From assembly GCA_006218025.1 (NCBI GenBank), contig VBWA01000022.1, forward strand, positions 1 through 64,000: DNA of 64,000 nt. The letters are read 5' to 3'. Shown here one piece after another: positions 17,692 to 36,432 of this stretch. A model generated the notes under the pieces. The model saw only the letters and a list, made by a program, of their open reading frames with translations, made no database searches and was not told the DNA's origin. This stretch comes from Rhodocyclaceae bacterium. Lineage in GTDB: Bacteria; Pseudomonadota; Gammaproteobacteria; Burkholderiales; Rhodocyclaceae. Each line of letters starts with the position of its first letter. Positions within the stretch are counted from its first letter, which is position 1. A program made the position numbers and the translations under genes.

Positions 17692-20166
<2,475 letters not shown>

Positions 20167-20481
20167 GGCACGCTCCCCGGAACGAGACGAATCACATGAT
20201 ACCCGCCGGGACCCAATCCGCCGACAGGGAATCTCTGTTGGCCCATGCGGCGAAATCCGTTTGCAGCACCGCGCGCCGCTGATCGCCAGATGCTGGCGGA
20301 ACTTTTTATGCCGATTACTACCCACGAATTTGTCTTGCGCGTATGCTGGAACCATGCTCGCTGCAACGCAGTATGCACAAAGTAATATGCGAGGTGGCTG
20401 CCATGAATGCTTCGGTGTCACATGTTCCCCCGTCATGACACGACCGGCTGCCGCCAGACAGCCAGGGAATGCCTGGGCCAC
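20167..20481. other. Intergenic region between glgP and HK1
   Basis: A 315-base stretch without a gene that must hold divergent promoters. I see no convincing -35/-10 pair, terminator or repeat. An in-frame upstream ATG at 20407 could extend HK1 but would add a non-conserved leader. Confidence 0.5.
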
Positions 20482-23400
20482 ATGAAACCCGCATTGACCC
20501 TTGGCCTGCGCGGCCGCCTGATTCTGTTGCTGCTGACGGCGTTTGCCATGTTGATCGGCCTGGTCGCATGGAACTTCGTCGGCGACCGCAACGAGCATAT
20601 CAACGCCGCGAAGGCGGAACTGCTCAGTCGGGCCAGAGTGATCGCCGCCCAGCAGCATTCCCTCGTCGATCAGGCCGACGCGATTCTCAACAATCTGACG
20701 CAGAGCCCGGAGTTGAGGCCGGGGATGCCCGCGGCGGCATGCGCGCGCTTCCTTTCGGTGCGGATCAAGCAGCAACCGGCGTTCGTCCAGGCCGGCCGGA
20801 TGCTGCCGAACGGCGAACTCGCCTGCTCGGCGGCTCCCGCCACGGGGCGCGTCAACCTGGCCGACCGCAGCTGGTTTCAGTCAGCCCTTCAGTCCCGCGA
20901 AATGGTCATCAGCGAAGTGATGCAGGGCCGCATTCTGGGCAAGCCGGTCATCGTCTTCGCCAAGACCATGCGCGACGAGGCCGGGGACATCACCGGCGTT
21001 CTTTTCCTGTCGCTCGACCTGGGTTGGCTGCAGCGCGAGCTGGCGACCGCCCACCTGCCGAAAGACACACGACTGGTGGTGGTGGATGCCCAAGGCACTT
21101 TAGCGGTGCGCCACCCCGATCCCGAGGGGTGGGTCGGCAAGAGTGTCGCCAACCAGCCACTGTTGAAACGCATTCGGGCTGCGGGTGGCGAAGGCACGGC
21201 GGAAGAAATCGACATGTTCGGGAAGCGCCGGCTGTTCGCCTTCACGAGGCTGCTGGACACCGTGTCCGGCCCGATTTACATGTGGCTGGGCCAACCGCAA
21301 GAAGTGGTCGAGGCCCCGGCACTGCACGCGGCCTGGCTGAACTTCGGCGTCACGCTGGCGGTCCTCGTCGCCACCCTGTGGCTGTTGGTCTGGGGCGGCG
21401 GCCGCCTGGTGGTGCGGCCCCTGTTGACGCTGTCGCAGGCGGCGGCGCGCTTCAGCGAAGGGGATTTGAGCGTGCGCACCGGCCTGCCGCATACCGACGA
21501 CGAGATCGGAAGGCTGGCGCGGATACTGGATGAAACGGCTGTCGGCATCGAGGAAAGGGAGCGCAGGCTCGCCTACGCCAACCGGGCCTTGCGCGTCCTT
21601 TCCGCCAGCAACCGCACTTTGCTGCACGTGCATGACGAGCAGGAACTGCTGCACGACATGTGCCGGGCCATCGTGGATGCCGGCGCTTACCGCATGGCCT
21701 GGGTCGGCTACGCGATGAGCGACAAGCGCGTGCGGCCGGTGGCCTCCTGGGGCGCCGAGGCGGACTTTCTCGACAGCCTGAACGTCACCTGGGACGAAAC
21801 GGCGTCGGGGCGCGGGCCAACCGGCACGGCGATTCGCCAGGGCATTCCCGTCGCCTGCAGCAATATGCAGACGGACCCCGATTGCGGCCCATGGCTGGAA
21901 CATGCGCAAGCTTACGGCTATGCCTCGTCGCTGGCCCTGCCCTTGCGACTCGACGGTATCGTCATCGGTGCGCTGAGCATTTACGCCGCTGAGCAGGATG
22001 CCTTCAGCGAGGACGTGATCGACATGCTCAGCGAGGCGGCGGGCGACCTGGCCTACGGCATCGCCGCGCAGCGCGCGGAAGGTGAGCACTTGCGCACGCG
22101 CGGAGAGCTGAAACGGCTGGAAACAAGAAATACTCTCATCCTCGACTCGACCGGCGAAGGCATTGTCGGTCTGGACCGGGATGGACGCGCCACATTCATC
22201 AACGCGGCGGCCGGCGCGATGCTGCAATTCAATGCAGAACAGGTATCCCGCCAGACGCTGCATGCCCTGCATCATCACACGAAGGACGACGGCACGCCGT
22301 ATCCGCCCGAGGAATGCCCCATCGAAGCGACTTGCCGCGACGGCGGCGTCCGTCGCGTGGCCGACGAGATATTCTGGCGCAGTGACGGCACGAGTTTTCC
22401 AGTCGAGTATGTCAGCACACCGATCCGTAACGAGCAGGGCGACGTGGCGGGCGCAGTGGTGATCTTCCGCGACATCACCGAGCGCAAGCTGGCCGAGCAG
22501 GATCTCCGCGACAGCGAGGAGCGCTTCCGTGTCGCCATGGAAAGCATTCGCGACGCCTTCATCGTCATCGCCGGCGAAGGGGGAAAGATCGTGCTGTGGA
22601 ATTCCGCCGCCGCGGCGATGTTCGGCTACGACAAGGACGAGGCGATCGGCCGGCCGCTGCACCAGCTCATCGTGCCGCCCCGCTTCCACGAGGCGGCGTA
22701 CGCCGGCCTGGCAAATTTCGCCCGCACCGGGGAAGGCGCGGCGATGGGCAGGACGATGGAGCTTGCAGCCCTGCGCAGGGACGGAACGGAGTTCCCGGTC
22801 GAACTGTCCCTCTCGGCGGTGCAGATCAGCGGCCGCTGGCATGCTGCCGGCATCATCCGCGACATCACCGAAAGCAAGCGCTCCGAGGATCTGCTGCGCA
22901 AACTCTCGCTGACCGTCGAGCAGAGCCCGGAGAGCATTCTCATCACCAATGTGGATATCGAGATCGAATACGTGAACGAGGCTTTCGTGCGCGCCACCGG
23001 CTACAGCCGCGAGGAGGCGATCGGCCGGACCCCGCGCTTCCTGCGTTCCCGCAAGACCCCGCCGGAAACCTATACGGCCCTGTGGGAAGCGCTGGCCGCC
23101 GGCCGGTTCTGGAAAGGCGAACTGCAAAACAAGCGCAAGGACGGCAGCGACCATGTCGAATTCGCCATCGTCACCCCCATCCGCCAAGCCGACGGGCGCG
23201 TCACCCACTACGTCGCGGTGATGGAGGACATCACCGAGAAGAAGCGTCTCGGCCTGGAACTCGACCGTCACCGCGAACATCTCGAAGAACTGGTGGAGAG
23301 CCGCACGGAGCAGCTGACGGAGGCACGCGAGCAGGCCGAAGCGGCCAACCGGGCCAAGAGCGCCTTCCTCGCCAACATGAGCCACGAGATCCGCACGCCG

Positions 23401-25245
23401 ATGAACGCCATCATCGGCCTCACCCACCTGATGAAGCGCGCCGGGGCGACACCCGAGCAGGCCGAGCGGCTGGCCAAGATCGACGGCGCCGCGCAGCACC
23501 TGCTGTCCATCATCAACGACATCCTCGATCTGTCGAAGATCGAGGCCGGCCGGCTGCGGCTCGAAAGCACCGACTTCCACCTCTCCGCGATACTGGACAA
23601 CGTCAGCTCCCTCATCGGCGAGCAGGCCGCGGCGAAGGGACTGAGCCTCGCCGTGGATACCGATAGCGTGCCCCTCTGGCTGCGCGGCGACCCCACCCGG
23701 CTGCGCCAGGCCCTGCTCAACTACGCCGGCAACGCGATCAAGTTTACCGAGCACGGCACCATCAGCCTGCGCGCCAGGCTGATGGAAGAGACCGACGACG
23801 AACTGCTGGTTCGCTTCGAGGTGGCAGACACCGGCATCGGAATCGCCGCGGACAAACTGCCCCGGCTGTTCCATGCCTTCGAGCAGGCCGACGCCTCGAC
23901 CACGCGCAAATTCGGCGGCACCGGCCTCGGCCTCGCCATCACCCGCCGGCTGGCGCAACTGATGGGCGGCGAATCCGGCGTCGATAGCACGCCGGGAGCG
24001 GGCAGCACCTTCTGGCTCACCGCGCGCCTGCAGCGCGGCCACGGCGTGATGCCTGCAGTCCCGGTCATGGGCGAAACAGACGCCGAAGCCCGGCTGCGCC
24101 AGCATCACGGCGGCGCGCGGCTGCTGCTGGCCGAGGACAACCTGATCAACCGCGAAGTGGCGCTGGAACTGCTGCACGGCGCCGGTCTGGCCGTGGATAC
24201 GGCGGCAGACGGACAAGAGGCTGTGAACAAGGCGCGGGGCAAGGACTACGCGCTGATCCTGATGGACGTGCAGATGCCCCGCATGGACGGCCTCGAAGCG
24301 ACGCAGGCGATCCGCGCCCTGCCGGGCTGGGAAACCAAACCCATTCTGGCCATGACGGCCAACGCCTTCGATGAAGACCGCCGAGCCTGCCTGGCAGCAG
24401 GCATGGACGACTTCGTCGCCAAGCCGGTCGATCCCGAGGCGCTCTTCGCCGCGCTGCTGAAGTGGCTGCCGCACTCCCATTCACCCTCTCCCCGGCCCTC
24501 CCCCGTCAAGGGGGAGGGAGCAGAAGCCCCTTTCCCCTGGCGGGAGAGAGGTTGGAGAGAGGGCGGAGAGGGTGGAGACGCCGTCCCGCCAGCGCCAGCG
24601 CTGTGCGTCCCTTTGGGAACTTTTGCAGGGGCAGCGACGGACGACGATGCCGAATGGCGCCGTCGCCTGGCGGCCATCCCCGGCCTCGACCTGACGCGCG
24701 GACTGGAGATCGTGCGCGGCAAGGCGGCGAAGTTCGCCCGGCTGCTGCGCATGCTCGCCGCCGGCCACGCGGAAGACACGCGGCAGATCGCCGAGCGGCT
24801 CGCCGCCGGCGACACGGAGCAGGTGCAGCATCTGGCCCATGCGCTCAAGGGTTCGGCCGGCAATCTGGGGGCGATGCAAGTGGCGGCGGCAGCCGACGCC
24901 CTGCAGGCGGCGATTCGCCATGACGCAGGGCAGGACGCGATCTCGCGTCTCGCCGACATCCTGGCCACCGAATTGCAGCCCCTGATCGACGGCATCCAGG
25001 GCCTTCCCGCCGATGCCGAGGAGTCGCCGGCGAATGCGGATCCGGCGCGCGTCACGGCCGTGCTTGCGCAACTGGAAGCCCTGCTGGCAATCAGCGACGT
25101 CGCCGCCAACGATCTGGCGCGACAGGAGGACAGACTGCTGCGCGCGGCCCTCGGCACCGCCGCCGAGGACATCCTGCGCCGCATCGCGGTTTTCGACCAC
25201 GAGGGCGCGCTCGCCGCCCTGCACGCCGAGATGACGCATACGTAA
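20482..25245 (+). CDS. Hybrid sensor histidine kinase HK1 (dCache-HAMP-GAF-PAS-HisKA-REC-Hpt)
   Basis: Membrane kinase of 1587 aa. In order: TM1 ([18 protein letters not shown]), periplasmic dCache-like sensor (about 32-280), TM2 (about 285-305), HAMP, GAF (about 370-530), three PAS domains, HisKA with [15 protein letters not shown] (His968), HATPase with [16 protein letters not shown] with [13 protein letters not shown] (Asp1262), and Hpt with [12 protein letters not shown] (His1453). It thus carries a full four-step phosphorelay. The REC-Hpt linker (about residues 1333-1385) is built from repeat DNA at 24478-24628. It is a close paralog of HK2, which starts 260 bases downstream. The stimulus is unknown. 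Confidence 0.9.
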   Translation: MKPALTLGLRGRLILLLLTAFAMLIGLVAWNFVGDRNEHINAAKAELLSRARVIAAQQHSLVDQADAILNNLTQSPELRPGMPAAACARFLSVRIKQQPAFVQAGRMLPNGELACSAAPATGRVNLADRSWFQSALQSREMVISEVMQGRILGKPVIVFAKTMRDEAGDITGVLFLSLDLGWLQRELATAHLPKDTRLVVVDAQGTLAVRHPDPEGWVGKSVANQPLLKRIRAAGGEGTAEEIDMFGKRRLFAFTRLLDTVSGPIYMWLGQPQEVVEAPALHAAWLNFGVTLAVLVATLWLLVWGGGRLVVRPLLTLSQAAARFSEGDLSVRTGLPHTDDEIGRLARILDETAVGIEERERRLAYANRALRVLSASNRTLLHVHDEQELLHDMCRAIVDAGAYRMAWVGYAMSDKRVRPVASWGAEADFLDSLNVTWDETASGRGPTGTAIRQGIPVACSNMQTDPDCGPWLEHAQAYGYASSLALPLRLDGIVIGALSIYAAEQDAFSEDVIDMLSEAAGDLAYGIAAQRAEGEHLRTRGELKRLETRNTLILDSTGEGIVGLDRDGRATFINAAAGAMLQFNAEQVSRQTLHALHHHTKDDGTPYPPEECPIEATCRDGGVRRVADEIFWRSDGTSFPVEYVSTPIRNEQGDVAGAVVIFRDITERKLAEQDLRDSEERFRVAMESIRDAFIVIAGEGGKIVLWNSAAAAMFGYDKDEAIGRPLHQLIVPPRFHEAAYAGLANFARTGEGAAMGRTMELAALRRDGTEFPVELSLSAVQISGRWHAAGIIRDITESKRSEDLLRKLSLTVEQSPESILITNVDIEIEYVNEAFVRATGYSREEAIGRTPRFLRSRKTPPETYTALWEALAAGRFWKGELQNKRKDGSDHVEFAIVTPIRQADGRVTHYVAVMEDITEKKRLGLELDRHREHLEELVESRTEQLTEAREQAEAANRAKSAFLANMSHEIRTPMNAIIGLTHLMKRAGATPEQAERLAKIDGAAQHLLSIINDILDLSKIEAGRLRLESTDFHLSAILDNVSSLIGEQAAAKGLSLAVDTDSVPLWLRGDPTRLRQALLNYAGNAIKFTEHGTISLRARLMEETDDELLVRFEVADTGIGIAADKLPRLFHAFEQADASTTRKFGGTGLGLAITRRLAQLMGGESGVDSTPGAGSTFWLTARLQRGHGVMPAVPVMGETDAEARLRQHHGGARLLLAEDNLINREVALELLHGAGLAVDTAADGQEAVNKARGKDYALILMDVQMPRMDGLEATQAIRALPGWETKPILAMTANAFDEDRRACLAAGMDDFVAKPVDPEALFAALLKWLPHSHSPSPRPSPVKGEGAEAPFPWRERGWREGGEGGDAVPPAPALCVPLGTFAGAATDDDAEWRRRLAAIPGLDLTRGLEIVRGKAAKFARLLRMLAAGHAEDTRQIAERLAAGDTEQVQHLAHALKGSAGNLGAMQVAAAADALQAAIRHDAGQDAISRLADILATELQPLIDGIQGLPADAEESPANADPARVTAVLAQLEALLAISDVAANDLARQEDRLLRAALGTAAEDILRRIAVFDHEGALAALHAEMTHT
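24478..24628. repeat. Repeat DNA inserted in frame in the HK1 REC-Hpt linker (includes REP copy 6)
   Basis: The left part (24478-24575) is a hairpin repeat of the CCCTCCCCC/GGGGGAGGG type encoding Ser/Pro/Arg-rich sequence ([13 protein letters not shown]). The right part (24577-24628) is an inverse REP-like copy fused to the GTGCGTCCCTTTGGGAACTTTT block. The reading frame stays open throughout. The paralogs HK2 and HK3 lack this stretch. Confidence 0.75.
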
Positions 25246-25504
25246 GGCGCCGGATTGCCGCCGGCGCGAGCGGCTCGACCCGCGCTCGCCCGTGCGGTCC
25301 GTCCGCACAGGAGACCTCAGGACCTAACCCCAACCGCAACCTGATGCAGATCAATACCACCCACCATGCCTTCGGAGTATGCTTCGACCCTTCCGGCGAA
25401 CTGGTTAATAGCCAAATGACGACCGTGAATGTTTCTGTATTGCCAATTTCCCTCGCCATGGCGCTGACAGCGGCCGCCAGTCAGCAAGCGAAGGCTTGGG
25501 CAGC

Positions 25505-28500
25505 ATGAAACCCGCATTGAACCTCAGCCTGCGCGGCCGCCTGATCCTGCTGCTGCTGGCGGCGTTTGCGATGTTGATGGGTCTGATCGCCTGGCACGGA
25601 ATCGACGACCATGCCGAGCGGGTGCGCGCCGCCTCCACACAACTGCTGGCCGATGCGAAGCTGATCGCGGCCCGGCAGCAATCCATTGCCGCGAAAGCCG
25701 ATGCGACCCTGGCGAACTTGATGTCGAGCCCGGAATCGCTGCCGGGCGCGCCCGCCGAGACCTGCGGGAGGTTTCTTGCGGCGCGGATCGAGCCGCAATC
25801 AGAGTTTGTCCAGGCCGCCCGGACGCTGCCGGACGGCGAACTCGCCTGCGCGGCCGTTGCCGCTGCGAGCCGCGTCAACTTTGCCGACCGCAACTGGTTC
25901 CAGGCGGCCCTCAAGTCGCACGGAATGGTCGTCAGCGAGGTGGTCACAGGGAAGATTCTCAACCAGCCGATCATCGTCTTCGCCAAGGCCATGCGCGACG
26001 AGGCCGGGGGCGTGGCAAGCGTTCTCTTTGTCTCACTGAGCCTGGACTGGCTGCACCGGGAACTGACGGCCGCCAGCCTGCCGAAAGGTACGCGGCTGGT
26101 GGTGGTCGATGCCAAGGGCATCGTCGCCGTGCGCCACCCCGATCCGGAAGGCTGGGTCGGGAAGAGCGCCGATCACCTGACGCTGGTCCAGCGCATTCGA
26201 AGCACAGGAGGCGAAGGTCTTGCGAAGGACGTGGGCCTGGAAGGAGATGCCAGGCTATTCGCCTACGCGAAACTGATGGATACGGTAGCCGGCCCCATGA
26301 GCTTATGGCTGAGCGTGCCGACAGCAGTGATCGAGGCTCCGGCATGGCGCGCGGCCCTGTTCAATCTCGCCATCACGCTCGCGGTGCTGCTTGCCACGCT
26401 GGGACTGCTGGTCCTCGGCAGCAACCGGCTGGTGGTGCGCCCCCTGCGGACCCTGTCGCAGGCCGCGGCACGCTTCAGCGCCGGCGACCTGAGCGTCCGC
26501 AGCGGGCTGCCGCACACCGAGGACGAGATCGGGTGGCTGGCTCAGGTGCTGGATGAAACGGCTGTCGGCATCGAGGACAGGGAGCGCAGGCTGGCTCAAG
26601 CCAACCGCGCCTTGCGCGTCCTCTCCGCAGGGAATCGGACCATGCTGCACGCGCATGACGAGCCGGGATTGCTGCAGGACATGTGCCGTGCCATCGTCGA
26701 GGCCGGCGGCTACCGCATGGCCTGGGTAGGTTATGCCGAAAACGACAGACGAGTGCGGGCGGTGGCATCCTGGGGCGCCGAAGCGGACTTTCTCGACAGC
26801 CTGAACGTCACCTGGGACGAAGCGGCTTCGGGCCGCGGGCCGACCGGCACCGCAATCCGCCGCGGCATCCCCGTCGCCTGCGGCAATACGCAGACGGACC
26901 CCGACTACCGTCCCTGGATGGAACAGGCGCAGCGTGCCGGCTATGGATCGTCGCTGGCCCTGCCGCTGCGGCAGGACGGCACCGTCATCGGCGCGCTCAA
27001 CATCTATGCCGCGGAGCCCGATGCCTTCGGCGAGGATGTGGTCGAGCTGCTCAGCGAAGCGGCGGCCGACCTGGCCTATGGCATCGGCATGCAGCGCGCG
27101 AAAGCTGCGCACGAACGCACCCAGGCCGAGATGAATCTGCTGGAACAGCGGAACACGCTGATCCTTCAGGCGACCGGCGACGGCATCTACGGCCTCGACC
27201 GGGAAGGACGGGCCACCTTCATCAATCCGGCCGGCGCGGCGATGCTGCAGCGGACGCCGGCAGAGATCATCGGCCAGACCATGCATGACCTGAATCACCA
27301 CACGCGAACCGACGGCACGCCGTATCCACGAGAGAAATGCCCGGTCTGCGCGACCTGCCGGGAAGGCGCCGTTCACCGGATTACCGGCGAGGTATTCTGG
27401 CGCAAGGACGGCACGAGTTTCCCCGTCGAGTATGTCAGCACGCCGTTGCACGACGGCCACGGCAATCTGACGGGGGCAGTAGTGAGCTTCCGCGACATCA
27501 GCGTGATCAAGCAGGCCGAGAAGGATCTGCGCCGAAGCGAGGCGCGCTTCCGCAACATCACGGAAACGGCCCGCGATGCCATCATCACCCTCGACGGGGA
27601 CGCCGGAACGGTCATCGAATGGAATCCCGCGGCCGAGGCGATTTTCGGCTACACGAAAAGCGAGATGGTCGGGCAACTGCTGCACGACATGATCACCCCT
27701 CCCCGCTTCCGCGAGGCGGCGAGCGCCGGCCTCGCGCATTTCGCGACCACCGGAGAAGGCGCGGCGGTCGGCAAGACGCTGGAACTACCGGCCTTGCACA
27801 AGAACGGAACCGAATTCCCCATCGAGCTTTCCCTGTCCGCGATGCGGATTCAAGGCAAATGGCAGGCCACCGGCATCGCGCGCGACATCACCGAACGCAG
27901 GAAGGCCGAAGAGGCGCTGCGCGAGAGCGAAGCCCGCTTCAAGATCATGTTCGACGAGGCTCCGCTGGGCATCGCCTTGATCGACTCGCTCAACGGGCAT
28001 CTGTATTCATTCAATCCCATGTTCGCCAGGATTGCGGGCAGAACCATGGAGGAAATGGCGGACATCGACTGGATGAGCATTACCCATCCGGATGATGTCC
28101 AAAAGGATCTGGACAACATGGCGCTGTTGAATGCCGGAAAAGTATCCGGGTTCCAGATGGAAAAGCGCTATCTCCACCCTGACGGCACCGCCGTCTGGAT
28201 CAATATGACCATTGCGCCGGTTTATGTCGAGGACAAGGCACATCCGCGTCACCTCTGCATGATCGAGGACATTTCCGAGCGCAAGGCTGCCGAGGTGCAA
28301 CTGCGCAAACTCTCTCTGGCGGTGGAGCAGAGCCCGGAGAGCATTGCCATCACCAACCTCGATGCCGAGATCGAGTACGTCAACGAATCCTTCGTTCGCA
28401 ACACCGGCTACAGCCGGGAGGAAGCGCTGGGGCAGAACCCGCGCATCCTGCACTCGGGCAAGACCCCGCATGAAACCCATGTTGCCATGTGGGCTGCGCT

Positions 28501-30550
28501 GACCCAAGGCCAGCCATGGAAGGGCGAGTTCCGCAACAAGCGCAAGGACGGCAGCGAATACATCGAGTTTGCCATCATCACGCCGCTGCGCCAGCCCGAC
28601 GGAACCATCACGCACTACGTCGCGGTGAAGGAAGACATCACCGAGAAGAAGCACGTCGGCGAAGAACTGGACGAGTACCGCCACCGCCTGGAAGAAAAGG
28701 TCAAGACGCGCACACAGCAGCTGGCCAAGGCCAAGGCCGCGGCGGAGACCGCCAACCAGGCCAAGAGCGCCTTCGTCGCCAACATGAGCCACGAGATCCG
28801 CACGCCGCTCAATGCCATTCTCGGGCTCACTTATCTGTTGCAGCGCAGCGCCGACCCGGCGCAGATGGACAAGGTCGGCAAGATCCGCAGCGCTTCCCAG
28901 CATCTGCTTTCGGTGATCAACGACATCCTCGACTTTTCCAAGATCGAGGCCGGCAAACTCACCCTGAATGTCGTCGACTTCGCGCTGGACCGCATGCTGG
29001 ACAACGTCGTTTCCATGATCGGACCGCGGGTGCGCGACAAGAAGCTGCAACTCATGGTTGACCGCGATGCAGTGCCGCCGGTGCTGGTCGGCGATTCCAC
29101 CCGGCTGGCGCAGTGTCTGCTCAACTATCTTTCCAATGCCGTCAAGTTCACCGAGAGCGGCACCATCACCGTGCGTCTTTCCAAGGTCGCGGAAACGGAC
29201 ACCGATCTGCTGGTGCGCTTCGAGGTCGCGGACACAGGCATCGGCATCTCCCGCAAGAACCAGGGACACCTGTTCGAGGCTTTCGAGCAGGCCGACGCCT
29301 CCACCACCCGCCGCTATGGCGGTACCGGCCTGGGCCTCGCGATCACCCGGCGGCTGGCACACCTGATGGGCGGAGAAGTCGGCGTCGACAGCACACCGGA
29401 CCAGGGCAGCAGCTTCTGGTTCACCGCGTGCCTGTGCAAAAGCCAATACACCGTGGAGGAGCTGGCCGAGGTACCCACGGTGTCCGAAGGGACGGTACGC
29501 ACGCTGCAGAGCGGTCACCGCATCCTGCTGGCCGAGGACAACCTCATCAACCAGGAAGTAGCGATGGACCTGCTGACCGAGGCCGGCCTCAGGGTCGACG
29601 TGGCCAACAACGGCCGCGAGGCGCTGGAGAAGGCGCAGACCGGCGACTACGACCTGATCCTCATGGACATCCAGATGCCGAAGATGGACGGCCTCGAAGC
29701 CACCCGCGCGATCCGCCAGTTTCCCGGCCTGGAGGCACTGCCCATCCTGGCGATGACGGCCAATGTCTTCGACGAGGACCGCGCGCGCTGCATCGCCGCC
29801 GGCATGAACGATTTCGTGGCCAAGCCGGTCGATCCGCAGCAGCTCTTCGGCGCGCTGCTGCGCTGGCTGCCGGAATTCAGGAGCGACGCCGCGTTCGACA
29901 GCGCGGCGAAACCGGCTGCCGCCGTATCGCCAGCGCCGACTCTTGCCCTTGCGGGCATAGCCGGTCTCGACACGGCACAGGGCCTCAGGACGCTGAACGG
30001 CAATGTCGCCGCCTACACCCGGTTGCTGCGCCGCTTTGCAACCGACCATGCCGGCGACATGACCAGGCTGCGCCAGCGACTGACCGCGAAGGAGCGCGAG
30101 GAAGCGCGGCGCGTCGCCCATACGCTGAAGGGTGTCTCGGGCAACATGGGGGCAACCACGGTGCAGCGCCTGGCGGCCGAACTGGAGGCGGCGCTGAAGC
30201 ACGGCGGCGACGCGGCGCGGATCGAGTCATTGGCCGCTGCCGCCGAAGCCGAGCTGCAGGCGCTGGCCGCGGCGATCCTCGCCGCGCTGCCGGAGGAAAC
30301 CGCAGCCACGCCGGTGGAGGTGGATTGGGCGGCGGTGCACCGGGTGCTCGATGAACTGGAGCCGCTGCTGGCGACATCCAGCATGCAGGCCAACGATCTG
30401 TTCGAGGAAAACGCCGCCCTGCTCGAGGCCGCGCTCGGCCCCCTGGGCGCGTCGCTGGAGCTGCGCATCAGGGGCTTCCTTTACCCCGAGGCGCTCGAAA
30501 CCATCCGCGAAGCACGCGCGAAACATTCTGAATTGGGAGGCGGGATATGA
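25505..30550 (+). CDS. Hybrid sensor histidine kinase HK2 (dCache-HAMP-GAF-PAS4-HisKA-REC-Hpt)
   Basis: Membrane kinase of 1681 aa with the same plan as HK1 plus one extra PAS. In order: TM1, dCache-like periplasmic domain, TM2, HAMP, GAF, four PAS domains, HisKA ([15 protein letters not shown], His1096), HATPase ([13 protein letters not shown]), REC ([13 protein letters not shown], Asp1388) and Hpt ([12 protein letters not shown], His1539). The GAF domain is nearly identical to that of HK1, while the catalytic part is closest to HK3. A REP-like copy encodes part of the REC-Hpt linker. The stop overlaps the porin gene, giving translational coupling. Confidence 0.9.
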   Translation: MKPALNLSLRGRLILLLLAAFAMLMGLIAWHGIDDHAERVRAASTQLLADAKLIAARQQSIAAKADATLANLMSSPESLPGAPAETCGRFLAARIEPQSEFVQAARTLPDGELACAAVAAASRVNFADRNWFQAALKSHGMVVSEVVTGKILNQPIIVFAKAMRDEAGGVASVLFVSLSLDWLHRELTAASLPKGTRLVVVDAKGIVAVRHPDPEGWVGKSADHLTLVQRIRSTGGEGLAKDVGLEGDARLFAYAKLMDTVAGPMSLWLSVPTAVIEAPAWRAALFNLAITLAVLLATLGLLVLGSNRLVVRPLRTLSQAAARFSAGDLSVRSGLPHTEDEIGWLAQVLDETAVGIEDRERRLAQANRALRVLSAGNRTMLHAHDEPGLLQDMCRAIVEAGGYRMAWVGYAENDRRVRAVASWGAEADFLDSLNVTWDEAASGRGPTGTAIRRGIPVACGNTQTDPDYRPWMEQAQRAGYGSSLALPLRQDGTVIGALNIYAAEPDAFGEDVVELLSEAAADLAYGIGMQRAKAAHERTQAEMNLLEQRNTLILQATGDGIYGLDREGRATFINPAGAAMLQRTPAEIIGQTMHDLNHHTRTDGTPYPREKCPVCATCREGAVHRITGEVFWRKDGTSFPVEYVSTPLHDGHGNLTGAVVSFRDISVIKQAEKDLRRSEARFRNITETARDAIITLDGDAGTVIEWNPAAEAIFGYTKSEMVGQLLHDMITPPRFREAASAGLAHFATTGEGAAVGKTLELPALHKNGTEFPIELSLSAMRIQGKWQATGIARDITERRKAEEALRESEARFKIMFDEAPLGIALIDSLNGHLYSFNPMFARIAGRTMEEMADIDWMSITHPDDVQKDLDNMALLNAGKVSGFQMEKRYLHPDGTAVWINMTIAPVYVEDKAHPRHLCMIEDISERKAAEVQLRKLSLAVEQSPESIAITNLDAEIEYVNESFVRNTGYSREEALGQNPRILHSGKTPHETHVAMWAALTQGQPWKGEFRNKRKDGSEYIEFAIITPLRQPDGTITHYVAVKEDITEKKHVGEELDEYRHRLEEKVKTRTQQLAKAKAAAETANQAKSAFVANMSHEIRTPLNAILGLTYLLQRSADPAQMDKVGKIRSASQHLLSVINDILDFSKIEAGKLTLNVVDFALDRMLDNVVSMIGPRVRDKKLQLMVDRDAVPPVLVGDSTRLAQCLLNYLSNAVKFTESGTITVRLSKVAETDTDLLVRFEVADTGIGISRKNQGHLFEAFEQADASTTRRYGGTGLGLAITRRLAHLMGGEVGVDSTPDQGSSFWFTACLCKSQYTVEELAEVPTVSEGTVRTLQSGHRILLAEDNLINQEVAMDLLTEAGLRVDVANNGREALEKAQTGDYDLILMDIQMPKMDGLEATRAIRQFPGLEALPILAMTANVFDEDRARCIAAGMNDFVAKPVDPQQLFGALLRWLPEFRSDAAFDSAAKPAAAVSPAPTLALAGIAGLDTAQGLRTLNGNVAAYTRLLRRFATDHAGDMTRLRQRLTAKEREEARRVAHTLKGVSGNMGATTVQRLAAELEAALKHGGDAARIESLAAAAEAELQALAAAILAALPEETAATPVEVDWAAVHRVLDELEPLLATSSMQANDLFEENAALLEAALGPLGASLELRIRGFLYPEALETIREARAKHSELGGGI
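29921..29946 (-). repeat. REP-like repeat copy 7 inside HK2
   Basis: GCCGTATCGCCAGCGCCGAC is read in frame as AVSPAPT in the linker between the REC and Hpt domains of HK2, the same linker that is enlarged by repeats in HK1. Confidence 0.65.
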
Positions 30551-31719
30551 AAACCTTACCGAAAGCCGGCGTTGTTCTTTTTCTCTTGTCAGGCGGGCCT
30601 GTTCTTGCAGGCGGGCTGTCCACCCCGGGCCAGGGTGCACGTGCCCTCGGCATGGCGGGTGCATTTACGGCCGTGGCGGACGACGGATCGGCCATCTACT
30701 ACAACCCGGCCGGAATCAGCCAGATCGATGGAACCGCGGTCGAGGTCAGCCTGGCCGCGATCTCTCCGGAGTTGCGATACACGACGCCCGGCGGTGCAAA
30801 CGAGACCAGCACCAAAAAAGCCCTCGCCCCGGCCTTGTTCATTACGCACCGCCTGACAGACAGGCTCAGCGCCGGTCTCGGCGTGTACGCCCCCTATGCC
30901 CGGGATGCGGAACTTCAGGACGACCTCGTCAACGGCTTCGCCTGGCAGCGGTCGAAGATGGTGAGAACAGACCTCAGCGCGGTCGTTTCCTGGCAGATGA
31001 GCGATACGTTTTCCATCGGGGGAGGACTGATAGCCGGCTTCAGCCAGGTGGATCGGTCGATCCCGGCGGGCCCCGGCGTGAGAATCGCCGACAAGGTCGA
31101 CGGCACGGGCTTCGGCGGCATCGTCGGCCTCCTGTGGAAAGTCGGCGACCGCCTCAAGGCAGGCGCCACCTACAGGAGCGGAATGTCCATCGACCATGAC
31201 GGCCAAAGAACCATGACCATCGCTGGAGTCGCCACCACGAGCAACGCACGGGCGGAAGTCCGCTATCCGGCATCGTTCGGTCTCGGCATCGCGTTCACCC
31301 CGTCGGAAAACCTGACCCTGGCCCTGGATGTGGACTGGTACGGATGGATCTCGATGGATCAGGTGACGACAAGGACGGACATCTGGCCCGATTCCACCAC
31401 CCAACTCAAGGCGGGAAACAGCCGTGATGTCAGGATCGGCGGCGAATACAGGCTGCCGGCGGGCTGGAGCCTGCGGGCAGGCTATGCCTATATCCAGGGC
31501 GCGTTTCCCGATACCCATATCACTCCTTCACAGCCGGATGGTGACGGCCATGAACTCGGTCTGGGGGTCGGGCGGAAAATGGGGAACTGGCGATTCGATC
31601 TGGCCTACCAGAACACCGTCGCTCGCGAGCAAAATGGGTCGGCCAACATTTTCGGCTACAACGGAAAACAAAACATAAGGCAGCATGTGCTCGGGCTCAC
31701 GGCCGGGTACAGATTCTGA
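30547..31719 (+). CDS. Outer-membrane FadL/OmpP1-family transport protein
   Basis: Outer-membrane beta-barrel of 390 aa from the family that moves long-chain fatty acids or other hydrophobic compounds across the outer membrane. It has a signal peptide, then the OmpP1/FadL start [34 protein letters not shown], repeated amphipathic strands, and a C-terminal aromatic residue (GLTAGYRF), as required for barrel insertion. It overlaps HK2 and precedes a STAS-like gene, so a signalling operon includes a hydrophobic-substrate porin. Confidence 0.93.
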   Translation: MKTLPKAGVVLFLLSGGPVLAGGLSTPGQGARALGMAGAFTAVADDGSAIYYNPAGISQIDGTAVEVSLAAISPELRYTTPGGANETSTKKALAPALFITHRLTDRLSAGLGVYAPYARDAELQDDLVNGFAWQRSKMVRTDLSAVVSWQMSDTFSIGGGLIAGFSQVDRSIPAGPGVRIADKVDGTGFGGIVGLLWKVGDRLKAGATYRSGMSIDHDGQRTMTIAGVATTSNARAEVRYPASFGLGIAFTPSENLTLALDVDWYGWISMDQVTTRTDIWPDSTTQLKAGNSRDVRIGGEYRLPAGWSLRAGYAYIQGAFPDTHITPSQPDGDGHELGLGVGRKMGNWRFDLAYQNTVAREQNGSANIFGYNGKQNIRQHVLGLTAGYRF

Positions 31720-31737
31720 AGGGCAAGGTGCGCGGAA

Positions 31738-32123
31738 ATGGAAAACCGGGAAGTCGTCAACATCACCAAGGCCGGCATGTGGCTGGGAGAGGACGGCATC
31801 GTCCGCATCATGTGGATTCCCGGCGCGGAAGTGACGCTGGAGGACGCCGAGGAGAGCATGGCGGCCTACCTGCAGATCAACCAGGGCAAGAGGCGTCCGA
31901 TGGTCGTCGACACCAGCCAGATGAAATCACTGGCCCGGGAAGCCCGTCACCTTTATGCAAGCGAGGAGGCGGCGAAGGTTGCCAGCGCGGTGGGCCTCAT
32001 CGTCGGCACGCCGGTCAGCCGGGTGCTGGGCAACTTCTACCTCGGCCTCAGCAACCCGCACCTGCCGACCCGTCTGTTCGATTCGGAATCCGAAGCCCTG
32101 GAATGGCTGAAGGGGTATATCGA

Positions 32124-32127
<4 letters not shown>
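31738..32127 (+). CDS. STAS/SEC14-like small protein
   Basis: Protein of 129 aa that resembles the STAS/SpoIIAA-like family (DUF7793 type). A short N-terminal strand pair ([27 protein letters not shown]) is followed by [24 protein letters not shown], where STAS proteins place their regulatory Ser/Thr loop, and a C-terminal helix. A partner-binding switch role is inference. It starts 18 bases after the porin, and its stop overlaps the HK3 GTG start. Confidence 0.6.
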
Positions 32128-35278
<3,151 letters not shown>

Positions 35279-35282
<4 letters not shown>

Positions 35283-36421
35283 GCGCCGGCGCGAAAGCCC
35301 CACCGACCCGCCCGACCATCCTGGCCGTCGACGACGACACCACCAATCTGGCCATCCTGGGCCGGCTGCTCAATCCGCATTACAGAGTCCTCGCCGCGCC
35401 CTCGGGCGAGCGCGCACTTGCCATTGCCGCCGGCGAACCGCGCCCGGACCTGATCCTGCTCGACGTGCTGATGCCGGGCATGGATGGCTACGCCGTGCTG
35501 GGACGGCTGCGCGAGAACCCGGCGACGCGCGACATCCCGGTCATTTTCGCCACCGGGCTGGACTCGACCGAGGACGAGGAGAAGGGGCTCGCGCTCGGCG
35601 CCGTGGATTACATCGCCAAACCCTTCCGGCCGCCGGTCGTGCTGGCGCGCGTGCACACCCACCTCGAACTCAAGCTCGCCCGCGACTGGCTGAAAGACCA
35701 GAACGTCTATCTGGAGGCCGAGGTGGCGCGACGCACGCAGGACATCCTGCTGGTCCAGGACATCACCATCGACGCGCTGGCCGAACTGGCCGAGACGCGC
35801 GACCCCGAAACCGGCAACCACATCCGCCGCACCCGGGAATACGTGCGCATCCTCGCCACGCGTTTGCAGGCCCATCCGCGCTATTCGGACTTCCTGACCG
35901 TTACGACCATCGAGCTTCTGACCAAGTCCGCCCCGCTGCACGACATCGGCAAGGTGGGCATCCCCGACCACATCCTGCTCAAACCGGGCAGGCTCGACCC
36001 CGAGGAGTGGGCCATCATGCAGACCCATGCCCGGCTGGGCGCGGACGCCATCGAGCACGCCATCGCGCACGCCGAGCGGGATGCCGCCAGGCCGGTGGCA
36101 TTTCTCGCCCTGGCCCGGGAAATCGCCCATTGGCATCACGAGAAGTGGGACGGCAGCGGCTACCCGGACGGACTCGCGGGGGAGGCCATCCCGGTGTCGG
36201 CCCGGCTGATGGCGCTGGCCGATGTCTTCGACGCCCTGATCTCGCCGCGCGTCTACAAGCAGCCGATGCCCTTCGATCAGGCCCGCGCGATCATCGTCGA
36301 GGGTCGCGGCGGCCATTTCGATCCCGACGTGGTGGATGCCTTCCTCGCCGGCTTCGACGAATTCACGGCCATCGCCGGACACTACCGCGACGACGAAGCG
36401 GCAGCGACGGGACCAGTCTGA
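35279..36421 (+). CDS. Response regulator with HD-GYP c-di-GMP phosphodiesterase domain
   Basis: Cytoplasmic protein of 380 aa. An N-terminal REC domain ([21 protein letters not shown] with Asp62, YIAKPF) is followed by an HD-GYP domain containing [10 protein letters not shown] (His221-Asp222), the metal-site [14 protein letters not shown] and ADVFDAL. It would hydrolyse cyclic di-GMP when phosphorylated. It overlaps the HK3 stop and is the only separate output protein in the locus, so it is the natural phosphoryl acceptor of the Hpt domains. That link is inference. Confidence 0.94.
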
Positions 36422-36432
36422 TTATTCTGTAA

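Noticed and set aside
21100-24480. A 1126-codon open frame opposite HK1
   Set aside because: Antisense to conserved kinase domains. Such long shadows are common in high-GC genomes.
25292-25308. Hairpin GTGCGG-TCCGT-CCGCAC after HK1 as a terminator
   Set aside because: No T-run follows and the stem is short. It is not good evidence for termination between HK1 and HK2.
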